Source: Ectobacillus antri
GTDB taxonomy: Bacteria; Bacillota; Bacilli; Bacillales; Bacillaceae_G
Length of the DNA stretch: 64,000 nt
Direction: 5' to 3'
Assembly (NCBI RefSeq): GCF_003852715.1
Contig: NZ_RIAV01000011.1
Span: 1-64,000, forward strand
The translations under genes were made by a program, and so were the position numbers. Below are positions 51,968-60,833 of this stretch, one piece after another; the stretch's first letter is position 1, and each line of letters opens with the position of its first letter. The notes beneath the pieces were generated by a model that was not told the origin of the DNA, did not search any database, and saw only the letters and a program-made list of their open reading frames with translations.

Positions 51968-52858
51968 ATGATGAAGAACTGGGATTGGTTTCGTAAACAG
52001 AATGAAAATAGAGGTATTTTGCTGGTGCGCTGCGCAGATCGTGCGGGAATTGTCGCAGCTGTTTCACAGTTTTTATTTAGCTACGGTGCAAACATTATTG
52101 AGTCTCACCAATACTCTACAAACCCAAAAGGCGGTACATTTTTTATACGAATTGAATTTGAATGTCCTGGACTGCGAGAAAAGGAAGCGGGTATGAAGCT
52201 CGGTTTTCAAGAAGTAGCGAGGGTATTTCTGATGGAGTGGAAATTAATTGCGGTGCGTGAAGTAAAGCGTATGGCAATCTTTGTATCCAAGGAATCACAT
52301 TGTTTACTTGAACTTCTTTGGGAATGGCAAAGTGGTGATTTGATTACCGAACTGGTGCTTGTTATTAGTAATCATGAGGATACAAAAGATATGGTAGAGG
52401 CGCTGGGGGTCCCATTTTATTATATACCTGCGACTAAGGAAAATAGGCAAGAGGCAGAGAGGCAGCATTTGACACTTTTGCAAGAACATCAGGTTGATTT
52501 CATTGTATTGGCGCGCTATATGCAAATTTTAACACCATCTTTTGTAGCGAATTATCAAAATAAAATTATTAACATCCATCATTCATTTTTACCAGCCTTT
52601 GTCGGTGCAAAGCCGTACGAACGTGCGTATGAACGCGGTGTGAAGCTGATTGGTGCAACTTCACATTATGTGACAAACGATTTGGATGAAGGTCCCATCA
52701 TTGAGCAGGACATTCAGCGAGTAAATCACCGAGATGACGCTGAGGCGCTTAAGCGGATTGGACGATCTGTTGAAAGAAGTGTCCTGATTCGTGCTGTGAA
52801 ATGGCATTTAGAGGACCGAATTATTGTTGATGGAAATAAAACAATTGTTTTCCAATAA
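51968..52858 (+). CDS. purU: formyltetrahydrofolate deformylase, PurU
   Basis: Hydrolyses 10-formyl-THF to THF and formate, balancing one-carbon pools. 296 aa: an ACT domain at about 15-95 (GILLVRCADRAGIVAAVSQFL) and a formyl-hydrolase domain at about 105-290 with INIHHSFLPAFVGAKPY and the Asp in TNDLDEGPIIEQD. Either of two adjacent ATG codons can start it after GAGGTG. In E. coli it feeds PurT; here no purT is seen, so its role is folate balance. Confidence 0.92.
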   Translation: MMKNWDWFRKQNENRGILLVRCADRAGIVAAVSQFLFSYGANIIESHQYSTNPKGGTFFIRIEFECPGLREKEAGMKLGFQEVARVFLMEWKLIAVREVKRMAIFVSKESHCLLELLWEWQSGDLITELVLVISNHEDTKDMVEALGVPFYYIPATKENRQEAERQHLTLLQEHQVDFIVLARYMQILTPSFVANYQNKIINIHHSFLPAFVGAKPYERAYERGVKLIGATSHYVTNDLDEGPIIEQDIQRVNHRDDAEALKRIGRSVERSVLIRAVKWHLEDRIIVDGNKTIVFQ

Positions 52859-52876
52859 CTCATACGAAAGTATGAG
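52859..52876. terminator. small hairpin after purU
   Basis: CTCATAC and GTATGAG close a GAAA tetraloop. Only an A-rich run follows on the plus strand, so terminator function is uncertain. Confidence 0.4.
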
Positions 52877-52959
52877 ATAAAAATCATCCGACTTGGCGAT
52901 GTTTCATTGTTCCTCTTTTTCTACAATGTAAGTAGAAGAAATCGAAAGGGGATTATAAA

Positions 52960-53676
52960 ATGAATCAACAAGTTGTGATGATAACGGGAGCATCAAAAGG
53001 GTTAGGTAAGGCTTTAGCCTTAGCTTTTGCAAAAGAAGGGGCACGTTTGGCAATCAGTGCCCGCGGGGAAGCTGCGCTTTTAGCAGTTGCGCAAGAGTTA
53101 CAAGAGTTGGGAGCAGAGGTGCTCGCACTTGCAGGAGATATGGCTGATGCAAATGATGTAGATCGCTTTGTTTCTATAACAGAAGCAACTTTTGGCAGAG
53201 TGGATGTATTAATCAATAATGCTTCAGTATTTGGACCTGGTCCTTCTCTCTTGCTGGATTATACAGATAAAGCTTTTGCAGACGTTTTGCGGATTAATGT
53301 GATGAATCCATTTTTGGTAACAAAGCGTGTGTTGCCTGGTATGCTTACGCAAGGTAGTGGCAGCATTATCAATGTAACGTCAGAAGCTGGTAAAACAGGA
53401 TTCGGTGAATGGGGGGCCTATGGCATTTCTAAATTTGCGGTAGAAGGTTTGACACAAACATGGGCTGACGAATTAGCGGGGACGGGTGTGCGCATGAATA
53501 TGGTGGACCCGGGTGAGATGGATACGGAAATGCATGCGATTGCTGTTCCGGATTGTGATTATGAGCTAGGAAATCCAGAAGAAAGTACAGCGGTGTTTTT
53601 ATATTTAGCTTCTGAAAAAGCAGCAGCTGTAAACGGCCAACGATTTCAAGCCCGTCAGTTTGGGGGTGTCGAATAA
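52960..53676 (+). CDS. short-chain dehydrogenase/reductase
   Basis: 238 aa, classical SDR. The cofactor loop TGASKGLGKA is at 9-18, NNAS at about 87-90, catalytic Ser in NVTSEAG (about 140), and YGISK (Tyr-Lys, about 152-156). DMAD after beta-3 suggests NADP or NAD binding cannot be settled. The substrate is unknown. Its stop shares one base with the start of the QueA-like gene, so the two are coupled. Confidence 0.88.
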   Translation: MNQQVVMITGASKGLGKALALAFAKEGARLAISARGEAALLAVAQELQELGAEVLALAGDMADANDVDRFVSITEATFGRVDVLINNASVFGPGPSLLLDYTDKAFADVLRINVMNPFLVTKRVLPGMLTQGSGSIINVTSEAGKTGFGEWGAYGISKFAVEGLTQTWADELAGTGVRMNMVDPGEMDTEMHAIAVPDCDYELGNPEESTAVFLYLASEKAAAVNGQRFQARQFGGVE

Positions 53677-54689
53677 TGCAGGTAGCAAGATTTCATATAC
53701 CTTCATATCTAAATGCGAGCATTCCAGCAGAGTATAGAGGCATGAAACGAGATGAAGTACGTATGATGAGTCTTGATACAAAAGGGCGTATCTCGCACTT
53801 ACGCTTTCATCATTTGGTTGATTGCTTACGCCCTGGTGATCTTCTTGTTTTGAACAACAGCCGTACGATTCCGGCGGTGTTATATGGAAAGAAAGGCAAG
53901 CAAACCGTAGAAATTCGTCTATCTCAGCGATTATCCGCGCAGGAGTGGGAGGCGGTTGTCATCGGGATGGTGGCGGTGGGGGATCAGATCATGTTGCCAG
54001 GTGATGTGCAGGCAACGATTGTGGCGGGGGGTTCGGAAAAACCACTGGTCATTCTACGTTTTTCAGAAAGCAGCTTGGAGTTCATTTATAAATACGGCAG
54101 ACCTATTCGTTATGAGTATATTGACACACCTTGGCCGCTTGATGCGTATCAAACGGTATACGCATCTGTGCCTGGATCTGTGGAAATGCCCTCGGCTGGA
54201 CGCGCGTTTACATGGGGCTTGCTCAATCAGCTGCAAGACAAAGGAATAGGTATTGCTTTTTTACAGCTGCACACAGGTCTTGGCTATTACGGAAATGATC
54301 AGTGGGCTAATCCGAAGTTTCATCATGAAGCGTATGCTATCCCGCAGAAGACAGCAACATTAATCAATGAGACCCAAAAACGAGGCGGTCGCATTATTGC
54401 AGTTGGTACAACTGTCGTGCGTGCCCTTGAAACGGCAGCGAATGATAATGGAGAAGTAACTGCTAAAGCAGGTACCACAAATTTATATATCAGAAAAGAT
54501 TATAAGCTTCGTGTTGCAGATGGATTAATTACAGGATTTCACGAGCCGGAAGCAAGTCATTTGGATTTATTGACAGCTTTTATTCAAGAGGATGTTCTAT
54601 TAAAAGCTTATCAAGAGGCATTGCAACAGGGGTATTTATGGCATGAGTTTGGCGACATGAACTTAATTTTACCGGCAGACTTACAATGA
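53676..54689 (+). CDS. QueA paralogue (SAM:tRNA ribosyltransferase-isomerase-like)
   Basis: 337 aa. It follows QueA along its length: GDLLVLNNSRTIPAVLYG, YQTVYASVPGSVEMPSAGRAFT, IAFLQLHTGLGYY, IIAVGTTVVRALETAA, TNLYIRKDYKLRVADGLITGFHEPEASHLDLL and FGDMNLIL. Classic QueA adds the cyclopentene unit of queuosine and sits with tgt and ruvAB, not here. The central part is divergent and the N-terminus lacks the usual FDYELP start. It may be a true second QueA or an enzyme that uses SAM on another substrate. It lies between SDR and VOC genes with 1-4 nt overlaps. Confidence 0.82.
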   Translation: MQVARFHIPSYLNASIPAEYRGMKRDEVRMMSLDTKGRISHLRFHHLVDCLRPGDLLVLNNSRTIPAVLYGKKGKQTVEIRLSQRLSAQEWEAVVIGMVAVGDQIMLPGDVQATIVAGGSEKPLVILRFSESSLEFIYKYGRPIRYEYIDTPWPLDAYQTVYASVPGSVEMPSAGRAFTWGLLNQLQDKGIGIAFLQLHTGLGYYGNDQWANPKFHHEAYAIPQKTATLINETQKRGGRIIAVGTTVVRALETAANDNGEVTAKAGTTNLYIRKDYKLRVADGLITGFHEPEASHLDLLTAFIQEDVLLKAYQEALQQGYLWHEFGDMNLILPADLQ

Positions 54690-55027
54690 AATGGCATCAT
54701 GTGGGGATGTATGTACAAAGTATAGAGACGTCTCGTGCGTTTTATGAAGAGATGTTTGATTTTAAAGCAGCGGACTCATTTCAGTTTTTAGGAGAGCAAA
54801 TTGTCTTTTTAAAGCGAGGCGAAGCGTTGCTCGAGTTGATAGAAGGAAAACAAAATCTGAGCGGCATGCATATGTGCTTCGAAGTAGAGGATATAGAAGA
54901 ATGGATAGAGCGACTTCGCCAGCGGGGCTTATCACCTGTTGAAGGTCCGTTTCGACTGGACTGCGGCTGGAAGGTTGTCTTTTATGAAGGGCCGGATGGG
55001 GAAGTCATTGAGCTTTTGGCAAAGTGA
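54686..55027 (+). CDS. VOC (glyoxalase/bleomycin-resistance) family protein
   Basis: 113 aa with the paired beta-alpha-beta-beta-beta modules of the VOC fold: MKWHHVGMYVQSIETSRAFYEEMF (His5 as a metal ligand), LELIEG (Glu) in the middle, HMCFEVEDIEEW and a final VFYEGPDGEVIELL (Glu). The metal-ligand set looks complete. The ATG overlaps the QueA-like stop as ATGA. Substrate unknown. The stop codon is within the first unit of a tandem repeat. Confidence 0.88.
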   Translation: MKWHHVGMYVQSIETSRAFYEEMFDFKAADSFQFLGEQIVFLKRGEALLELIEGKQNLSGMHMCFEVEDIEEWIERLRQRGLSPVEGPFRLDCGWKVVFYEGPDGEVIELLAK

Positions 55028-55124
55028 CCGGAATATCTCACAAAGTAGCTGAAATATCTCTAAAGTGACCGGAATATCTCACAAAGTGACCGGAATATCT
55101 CACAAAGTAGCCGAAAAAAGGTGT
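55021..55124. repeat. 20-21 bp tandem repeat, about five units
   Basis: Units at 55021, 55042, 55062, 55083 and 55104 follow AAAGTGACCGGAATATCTCA(C). Units 2 and 5 carry AAAGTAGC instead of AAAGTGACC. The array runs from the VOC stop codon into a terminator. There are no unique spacers, so it is not a CRISPR. Confidence 0.9.
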
Positions 55125-55151
55125 CCAGCTTCCGCAGGACACCTTTTTTAT
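55114..55151 (+). terminator. terminator after the SDR/QueA-like/VOC operon
   Basis: AAAAAAGGTGTCC pairs with GGACACCTTTTTT across AGCTTCCGCA. Confidence 0.88.
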
Positions 55152-55252
55152 GACTTACCGAGCACCCATTTGCATTATGAAACCTTACTCTAAAGAGCAT
55201 GTGAAATTCAAACATCATATGACTTTACAGTTCCTTTGAAGCCGCTGCTAGA

Positions 55253-55498
55253 TTGCAGGTGCGCACGAGCCGTCATGCTGGTATTGTTATAGTAGAGGTT
55301 GTAAATAGCACGCTTCCCTTGCCGAAAGAACAGGCGGATGGGTTATTTCAGTATTTTGGTGTAAGCTCTAAAGAAGGGCACGAGGGTGTGGGTACATATA
55401 TAATTGCTAATACGGTTTCTAGATACGGAGGCAATATCTCTTATAAATATGAACAAGCAAAGCCTGCGATTAAAGTGAAGTTACCCATTATAAAATGA
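55253..55498 (+). pseudogene. remnant of a sensor histidine kinase (ATPase end)
   Basis: An 81-codon frame with no good start keeps the C-terminal ATPase boxes of a CitS/DctS/SpoOB-type kinase: LFQYFGVSSKEGHEGVGTYI and ANTVSRYGGNISYKY. The rest of the kinase and any response regulator are missing. The final codons overlap the helicase upstream region. It is best read as a decayed gene. Confidence 0.65.
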
Positions 55499-55515
55499 TA
55501 AAGTTAGGTGATGAA

Positions 55516-57783
55516 ATGGAAACGTTTGAGATTTCAGTTCGCACTCTTGTTGAGTATGTGTTTAGAAGTGGTAGTATTGACGCAAGATTTCAAACGTCTC
55601 AAACGATGCTAGAAGGAACCCGCATTCACCAAAGTATTCAAAAGACCTACAGTGAACTTGACAAAAAAGAGGTTCCGGTGCGTTTAGAGCTTGTACATCA
55701 AGATGTTCATTTTACGTTAGACGGCCGATGTGATGGGTTATTGTGGGAAGATGGTCCGCTCGTTGTAGATGAAATTAAGTCAACGATGCGTGACTTAGCT
55801 GAAATTACCGAGAACTCTTATCCGGTGCACTGGGCGCAGGCAAAGTTTTATGCCTATATGTACGCAAAAGAGCAGGATTTAAACGAAATGACAGTGCAAC
55901 TTACATATGTCCAGGTAGAAAGTGGTGAGCAAAAGCGTTTTCGTGAAACTATGGATTTAAAAGATTTAGAGGCGTTCGTATTTGGGGTGTTAAATCAATA
56001 TGTACCGTATGCAGCGCTGCGAGCGAAGCAACGAAAAGAGCGGAATGAAAGTATGAAAAGGCTTGCGTTTCCGTTTCCAGCTTACCGCGAAGGACAACGT
56101 CAGCTGGCTGGTGCCGTCTATAAAACGATTGCGGAAAAACGAAACCTTTTCGCCAATGCGCCTACAGGTATTGGAAAAACCATTTCAACAACCTTTCCGG
56201 CCGTAAAAGCGATTGGAGAAGGGCTGGCTGAGAGATTGTTTTACTTAACGGCAAAAACGATTACGCGCACAACGGCAGAAGAGGCGTTTGCGCGGATGGA
56301 GAAACAGGGTCTCTGCATGCGTAGTGTGACTATTACGGCGAAGGACAAGGTTTGCTTTAAAGAAGAAACTCGCTGTCAAAAGGAGTACTGTGAATTTGCG
56401 GATGGTTACTATGATCGAGTTAACGGAGCGGTGCTTGATATATTAGAACACGAAACGCTGCTTACTCGCGGTACCATTGAAACCTACGCGCGTAAGCATA
56501 CAGTATGTCCATTTGAGTTTTCTATTGAGTTGGCGTACGCTGCTGACGCGGTGATATGTGATTACAACTATATTTTTGACCCGCGTATTTCATTCAAACG
56601 TTTGTTTGAAGAGCAGAAGAAGCAAACAGTACTGCTAATTGATGAAGCACATAACCTAGTAGATCGTGCCAGAGAGATGTATTCTGCGGAGATACAAAAA
56701 TCACAATACTTGCAGCTACAAAGGAGTTTTAAAGGAGTAAGTGTGCCCATTTTTGAAAGAGCGCGTGCCATCAATCAGCACTTGCTGGAAGTGAGAAAAA
56801 GGGCAGATGGAGAATTGGTGGAAAAGCGGATAGATGAAGAACTAGTGGGCTTAGTAGAAGGTTTTGTACAAGCTGCTGAGAAGGAGTTGATGGTGCAGGC
56901 GAATGAAGAGTTATTAGATGCATATTTTAAGGCGCAGGCATTTTTGCGTATTGCCGCGCTTTATGATGAGCGTTTTGTGATGTATGCGGAGACTACAGGG
57001 AGCGAAGTTCGCTTAAAGCTATTTTGCTTAGACCCGTCACATTTATTGAGACAGATGGGGAAAAACTATCGTTCTAAAGTCTATTTCTCTGCTACACTGA
57101 CACCACCTTCGTATTATCGTGATATGCTCGGAGCGCAGGAGGAAGACTTCTCAATCGGCATTCCGTCACCGTTTCGGCGTGAACAGCTACAGGTGTTAGT
57201 ACAGCCTGTTTCTACTAAATATCATGAACGGGAAAAAACAAAGCCGCATATTGTCGCCGCGCTTGGGCGCATGACGGAAGTGCGAGGAAATTATTTAGTG
57301 TTTTTTCCATCCTATCAGTATATGAGAGATGTGTATGAACTTTATAAAAGTGAATCGCCACATATCCAAACCATCATGCAGGATACAGGAATGCGTGAAG
57401 ATGAGCGTGAGTATTTTTTACAACTGTTTCAAGCTGACAATCCTGAAACGCTAGTTGGTTTTGCTGTGCTAGGAGGGATTTTTTCAGAGGGAATAGACTT
57501 AAAGGGAGATCGCTTAAATGGTGTTGCGATTATTGGTGTTGGTCTTCCGCAGCTGGGACTTGAGCGTAACATTATTAAAGATTATTTCAATGAAAACGGC
57601 AAAAATGGATATGACTATGCGTACGTGTTTCCGGGCATGAATAAAGTGTTGCAGGCAGGTGGGAGATTAATTCGCTCGGAAGAAGATACAGGGACAATTT
57701 TGCTGATGGATGATCGCTTTTTACAAATGAAATATCGCAAGCTGTTGCCAGAGGAGTGGCAGCATTTTCAGATTCTGCAGTAG
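55516..57783 (+). CDS. RecB/Cas4-like nuclease fused to an Fe-S XPD/DinG-type helicase
   Basis: 755 aa from the ATG with AGGTGATG upstream (an ATG seven codons earlier overlaps the kinase remnant). Residues 1-170 form a PD-(D/E)XK nuclease with D73 (GRCDG) and DEIKS at 85-89. The SF2 helicase follows: Walker A APTGIGKT at 215-222, an Fe-S cysteine set C280, C287, C292, C331, DEAH at 376-379, and C-terminal motifs [20 protein letters not shown] and [15 protein letters not shown]-like helicases unwind 5'-3'. The fusion suggests 5' flap or branched DNA processing in repair; the exact role is not established. Confidence 0.88.
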   Translation: METFEISVRTLVEYVFRSGSIDARFQTSQTMLEGTRIHQSIQKTYSELDKKEVPVRLELVHQDVHFTLDGRCDGLLWEDGPLVVDEIKSTMRDLAEITENSYPVHWAQAKFYAYMYAKEQDLNEMTVQLTYVQVESGEQKRFRETMDLKDLEAFVFGVLNQYVPYAALRAKQRKERNESMKRLAFPFPAYREGQRQLAGAVYKTIAEKRNLFANAPTGIGKTISTTFPAVKAIGEGLAERLFYLTAKTITRTTAEEAFARMEKQGLCMRSVTITAKDKVCFKEETRCQKEYCEFADGYYDRVNGAVLDILEHETLLTRGTIETYARKHTVCPFEFSIELAYAADAVICDYNYIFDPRISFKRLFEEQKKQTVLLIDEAHNLVDRAREMYSAEIQKSQYLQLQRSFKGVSVPIFERARAINQHLLEVRKRADGELVEKRIDEELVGLVEGFVQAAEKELMVQANEELLDAYFKAQAFLRIAALYDERFVMYAETTGSEVRLKLFCLDPSHLLRQMGKNYRSKVYFSATLTPPSYYRDMLGAQEEDFSIGIPSPFRREQLQVLVQPVSTKYHEREKTKPHIVAALGRMTEVRGNYLVFFPSYQYMRDVYELYKSESPHIQTIMQDTGMREDEREYFLQLFQADNPETLVGFAVLGGIFSEGIDLKGDRLNGVAIIGVGLPQLGLERNIIKDYFNENGKNGYDYAYVFPGMNKVLQAGGRLIRSEEDTGTILLMDDRFLQMKYRKLLPEEWQHFQILQ

Positions 57784-57797
57784 CTTGAGCAAAATAT

Positions 57798-57825
57798 TTG
57801 GCGCATGTGCGGAAGGTGTTATAAT
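57798..57825 (+). promoter_or_regulatory. candidate promoter of msrAB
   Basis: TTGGCG (57798-57803), a 16-bp spacer and TATAAT (57820-57825) preceded by TGT as an extended -10. Confidence 0.6.
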
Positions 57826-57856
57826 ACAAGATAATTCAAGCAAAGAGGTGAAAAGG

Positions 57857-58816
57857 ATGAGCGAACAAAAAGAACTTGCGACGTTTGCGGGTGGTTGTTT
57901 TTGGTGCATGGTAAAACCATTTGATGAAATAGACGGTGTATATGGAATTGTGTCAGGTTATACAGGAGGTCATACAGAAAATCCGACTTATAAAGAGGTT
58001 TGCTCGGAGACAACAGGACATTACGAAGCGGTGCAAATCACATTCGATCCGTCTCGCTTATCGTACGAGGAACTTTTAGAAATGTACTGGCGTCAAATTG
58101 ATCCGACAGATGCAGGCGGTCAGTTTCATGACCGCGGGCAGTCGTATCAAACAGCTATCTTTTATCATACAGAAGAACAGCGCAAAAAGGCAGAAGCATC
58201 AAAACGAGCACTTGCAGAAAGCGGTGTTTTTAAAAAGCCAATTGTGACAGAAATTCTGCCTGCTAAGCCGTTTTATCCAGCGGAGGAGTACCATCAGGAT
58301 TATTATAAGAAAAACAGCTTCCGTTACGAAATGTATCGCAAAGGATCGGGTCGCGATGCGTTTTTAAAGAAGCATTGGCCAAAAAACAATGAGCATCTTA
58401 AGGAAAAGTTAACAGATATGCAGTTTTACGTTACGCAAGAAAATGGTACAGAACCTCCGTTTCAAAATGAGTTTTGGGATCACCAGGAAGAAGGTCTTTA
58501 TGTAGACATTGTTTCAGGGGAACCATTGTTTAGTTCTCGCGATAAATTTGACAGCGGCTGCGGCTGGCCGAGCTTTACAAAGCCGGTTATGTCGGCAAGT
58601 GTAAAAGAACATGTTGATCTCAGTCACCGCATGGTGCGTACAGAAGTGCGAAGCCGTGAAGCCGATTCTCACCTTGGGCACGTATTTGACGATGGACCGC
58701 GTGATAAAGGTGGATTGCGCTACTGCATTAACTCAGCAGCACTTCGCTTCATTCCCAAGGAAGATCTAGAGCGCGAAGGCTACGGTGATTTTAAAATTTT
58801 ATTTGATAAGAAATAA
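57857..58816 (+). CDS. msrAB: bifunctional methionine sulfoxide reductase MsrA-MsrB
   Basis: Repairs both S- and R-sulfoxides of methionine. 319 aa from the ATG with AAAGAGGTG upstream. MsrA (about 5-160) has GGCFWC with Cys14 catalytic and Cys17; the MsrB part (about 175-315) has [18 protein letters not shown] and catalytic Cys in [11 protein letters not shown]. The paired CxxC zinc motifs of many MsrB proteins are absent, so this is a zinc-free MsrB. No signal peptide, so cytosolic. Confidence 0.95.
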   Translation: MSEQKELATFAGGCFWCMVKPFDEIDGVYGIVSGYTGGHTENPTYKEVCSETTGHYEAVQITFDPSRLSYEELLEMYWRQIDPTDAGGQFHDRGQSYQTAIFYHTEEQRKKAEASKRALAESGVFKKPIVTEILPAKPFYPAEEYHQDYYKKNSFRYEMYRKGSGRDAFLKKHWPKNNEHLKEKLTDMQFYVTQENGTEPPFQNEFWDHQEEGLYVDIVSGEPLFSSRDKFDSGCGWPSFTKPVMSASVKEHVDLSHRMVRTEVRSREADSHLGHVFDDGPRDKGGLRYCINSAALRFIPKEDLEREGYGDFKILFDKK

Positions 58817-58848
58817 GACTGCTACAATTGATACGAAATTCAGCAATG

Positions 58849-58880
58849 AAAAGGAGGAGCAGATATGGCTCTTCCTTTTT
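58849..58880 (+). terminator. terminator of msrAB
   Basis: AAAAGGAGGAGC pairs (one G-U) with GCTCTTCCTTTT, followed by T. Confidence 0.82.
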
Positions 58881-58934
58881 AAATGAAAGCTAATGTTGCT
58901 CATTTGCATTTGTTGATTGAAGCGCCTAATCGGG

Positions 58935-59221
58935 TTCTGGTGCAAAGATTACATCCATTTGAAAGAGGTATATAGATTCCTAATGGAATCTGTTCTTATG
59001 CAGCCATTCCAAATAGTTGATGAATGAACTTCACTTGGTTTTGGACAGACTTGTCCTGTAAAGTAAGTTGTCCTTTTTTAATGATATGCATCGCTTCTAT
59101 TCCAGAAAGAATAGATTTTGCTTTTCCATACTAATCATGTCCTTTTTTAGAGTGGTAGTATTAGTATGTCCAAGATTTATAGATTAATTTCAAGTTAGCT
59201 GAAATTTTTGCACCAGAACCT
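58935..59221 (-). mobile_element. IS6-family (IS240-like) element remnant
   Basis: About 287 bp bounded by inverted ends: GGTTCTGGTGCAAAG at the left and TTTTTGCACCAGAACC at the right, matching the IS6/IS240 style. Inside, the minus strand keeps only the transposase C-terminus (58996-59130): SILSGIEAMHIIKKGQLTL ending in QLFGMAA and a stop. The catalytic core is deleted, so the copy is dead. No 8-bp target duplication is evident. Confidence 0.8.
58996..59130 (-). pseudogene. IS6-family transposase, C-terminal fragment
   Basis: About 44 codons in one frame, GKAKSILSGIEAMHIIKKGQ and onwards to KFIHQLFGMAA, the usual end of IS6-family transposases. There is no start, no DDE residues, and the frame breaks upstream. 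Confidence 0.8.
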
Positions 59222-59240
59222 GGAAAAGCGTTCAGACACA

Positions 59241-59280
59241 AAAACAGGCTGTGGAGAAAGTCTTCTTCACAGCCTGAAAG
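59241..59280 (-). terminator. terminator of the VanZ-like gene
   Basis: CAGGCTGTG (59245-59253) pairs with CACAGCCTG (59268-59276). On the minus strand it is followed by TTTTTGTG. Confidence 0.8.
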
Positions 59281-59310
59281 CTCCTTCAATAAAAACTGGA
59301 TGGGCTTACT

Positions 59311-59898
59311 TTAAGAGTTTGTTAAAATACTAGGATTATCTTTTTTTAGATGCGGTAACAAATTTTCCGCCACTTTCCATCCAGCTATGCATCCAATTAC
59401 ATTTAGAATGATATCATCTATATCAAATACTTTGTTGGGGTAATGTGTTATAAAATCTATAATTAGTTGGATACATTCAATACTAAGGGTTAATAACAAA
59501 GAAACTACAAGTACTTTTTTTAGACTTTGAACTCTTTTACTTAATATCTTCAAATAAACGCCCACAGGGAATAGCAAGGCCATATTCCCTATAACCTGTA
59601 TCCAATTATGGTACTTTAGGGAAGGAATTATGCTTTTAAAAGGAATTACCTGAAAAAACATTGAAATTTTGATGTCTGAAGTGTCTTTAAAGGTGTAGAT
59701 TGGAAAGAAGACAACCTTTATCAAACACAAAATATAAACTATTACCGAGTATATTAGAAGCGTACTGAGTATATCTCTACGGTTCTTTTTAATCAAAAAA
59801 TCCACTAAAAAGAACAAAAGAAAAGCTCCTAATATTAATATTCCGAGAATCGATTCTTTAAAATCATATCTATGACCTACAATATCTCCTAGAATCAC
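59311..59898 (-). CDS. VanZ-like membrane protein
   Basis: 195 aa from a GTG start, with about five membrane segments. The VanZ pattern is clear: VVFFPIYTF, IGNMALLFPVGVYL, LSIECIQLIIDF and DIDDIILNVIGCIAGW. VanZ confers low teicoplanin resistance in enterococci, but most family members have no known role. It lies 15 nt after a gene for a small secreted protein and is probably cotranscribed with it. Confidence 0.85.
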   Translation of the reverse strand: MILGDIVGHRYDFKESILGILILGAFLLFFLVDFLIKKNRRDILSTLLIYSVIVYILCLIKVVFFPIYTFKDTSDIKISMFFQVIPFKSIIPSLKYHNWIQVIGNMALLFPVGVYLKILSKRVQSLKKVLVVSLLLTLSIECIQLIIDFITHYPNKVFDIDDIILNVIGCIAGWKVAENLLPHLKKDNPSILTNS

Positions 59899-59913
59899 TT
59901 AATCACCCACTTT

Positions 59914-60273
59914 TTAGTATGATACTACAATGCTACCAGACATAACTTGTCCAGTGAAGTTTCTTAAATACAATCTATGATTTCCAGAAGTTGTAGGATC
60001 TAAAGTACAGCTATCATTTACGTAAGAATAATTCCAAGAAGAATCTTCTACATTACCATTTGCATTCTCTAGATAAATGGTCATTGTTTGACCATTTACA
60101 CCTTGTGTAGGATATGTTTTTACAGTTACAGTTGCGCTACTACTAACAGAGAAATATCTAGTGAATAATCCACCAGTCATCCAATATGTAGAAGAGAATG
60201 AACCTGCAAAAGCTACTACGGAAGGTAAGAGTATTGCTGCTGCTAGGCCTAACATTGCTAATTTTTTCTTCAT
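59914..60273 (-). CDS. small secreted protein of unknown function
   Basis: 119 aa. The signal peptide MKKKLAMLGLAAAILLPSVV ends near AFAG (about residue 23). The mature part is Ser/Thr/Asn-rich and looks like a beta-sandwich (TVTVKTYPTQG, MTIYLENANGNVED, HRLYLRNFTGQVMSGSIVV), with one cysteine only. The ribosome site ATAGGAG is good. It forms a two-gene unit with the VanZ-like gene. I recognise no family. Confidence 0.75.
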   Translation of the reverse strand: MKKKLAMLGLAAAILLPSVVAFAGSFSSTYWMTGGLFTRYFSVSSSATVTVKTYPTQGVNGQTMTIYLENANGNVEDSSWNYSYVNDSCTLDPTTSGNHRLYLRNFTGQVMSGSIVVSY

Positions 60274-60490
60274 TTTTAAAAATACTCCTATAATTGTAAA
60301 ATTTTGTTGCGATAACTATTTTCTTATTATACTATCTATTTGTCAATTGTTTTTTTGAATGTAAAAATAAAGCGATTACAAGGAATGTTAAGATGGTTAT
60401 TTTGTTCAAAGAACTTTTTTGATTTTCACTTAATTTGAAGAATAAAAAATGAATACTCCATACATAGCTAGTTAACATAAGTCGGCATTA
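60274..60490. other. AT-rich region upstream of the secreted-protein gene
   Basis: It contains TTGACA and TATAAT on the minus strand near 60323-60343, but only about 9 bp apart, so they cannot serve as one promoter. No gene is seen. Confidence 0.4.
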
Positions 60491-60491
60491 T

Positions 60492-60712
60492 GGGTAGTTC
60501 CATGCTCAAGGGAATCCACGCCATTACTGGGTTTCTCTCATTCTTGGACATTATGAAATATGCAGAATTTTATACATCCCCTACGCATCAGCGTTTGATG
60601 GAAATGATAGTTCCAAAATCCTGTATGAAATCCTGCATATCCTTAGCGTATAATATCCGCGTTTTACCGTCAGGACTCCATGCCCATCAAGCTAAGAAGT
60701 TTGGAACTACCC
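60492..60712. mobile_element. possible insertion-sequence remnant with an IS231-like end
   Basis: About 221 bp bounded by GGGTAGTTCCA (60492-60502) and its complement TGGAACTACCC (60702-60712). Inside, 60679-60698 (CATGCCCATCAAGCTAAGAA) matches 18 of 20 bases of the IS231 terminal repeat as I recall it. There is no convincing ORF. It is either a MITE-like unit or a scrap of an IS231-type element. Confidence 0.45.
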
Positions 60713-60740
60713 CAAAACGAATATTTTAAACAAATAAAAG

Positions 60741-60776
60741 GGTGGTATTCCGCTATGAGGAATACCACCTTTCTTT
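60741..60776. terminator. hairpin with T-rich tail
   Basis: GGTGGTATTCC pairs with GGAATACCACC around a 7-nt loop. On the minus strand CTTTTATTTG follows, so it can end the small membrane-protein gene; on the plus strand TTTCTTT follows. Confidence 0.8.
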
Positions 60777-60833
60777 GTCCGAAGCATAGTTAAAAATTTT
60801 GAAAACAACTATAAGCCTATAAGCCTATAAGCA

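Noticed and set aside
55021-55124. Possible CRISPR array
   Set aside because: Units are contiguous with no unique spacers and no cas genes nearby; the Cas4-like domain at 55516 belongs to a helicase fusion.
60490-60729. 79-codon plus-strand frame
   Set aside because: It spans a probable mobile-element relic with inverted ends, without ribosome site or protein-like pattern.
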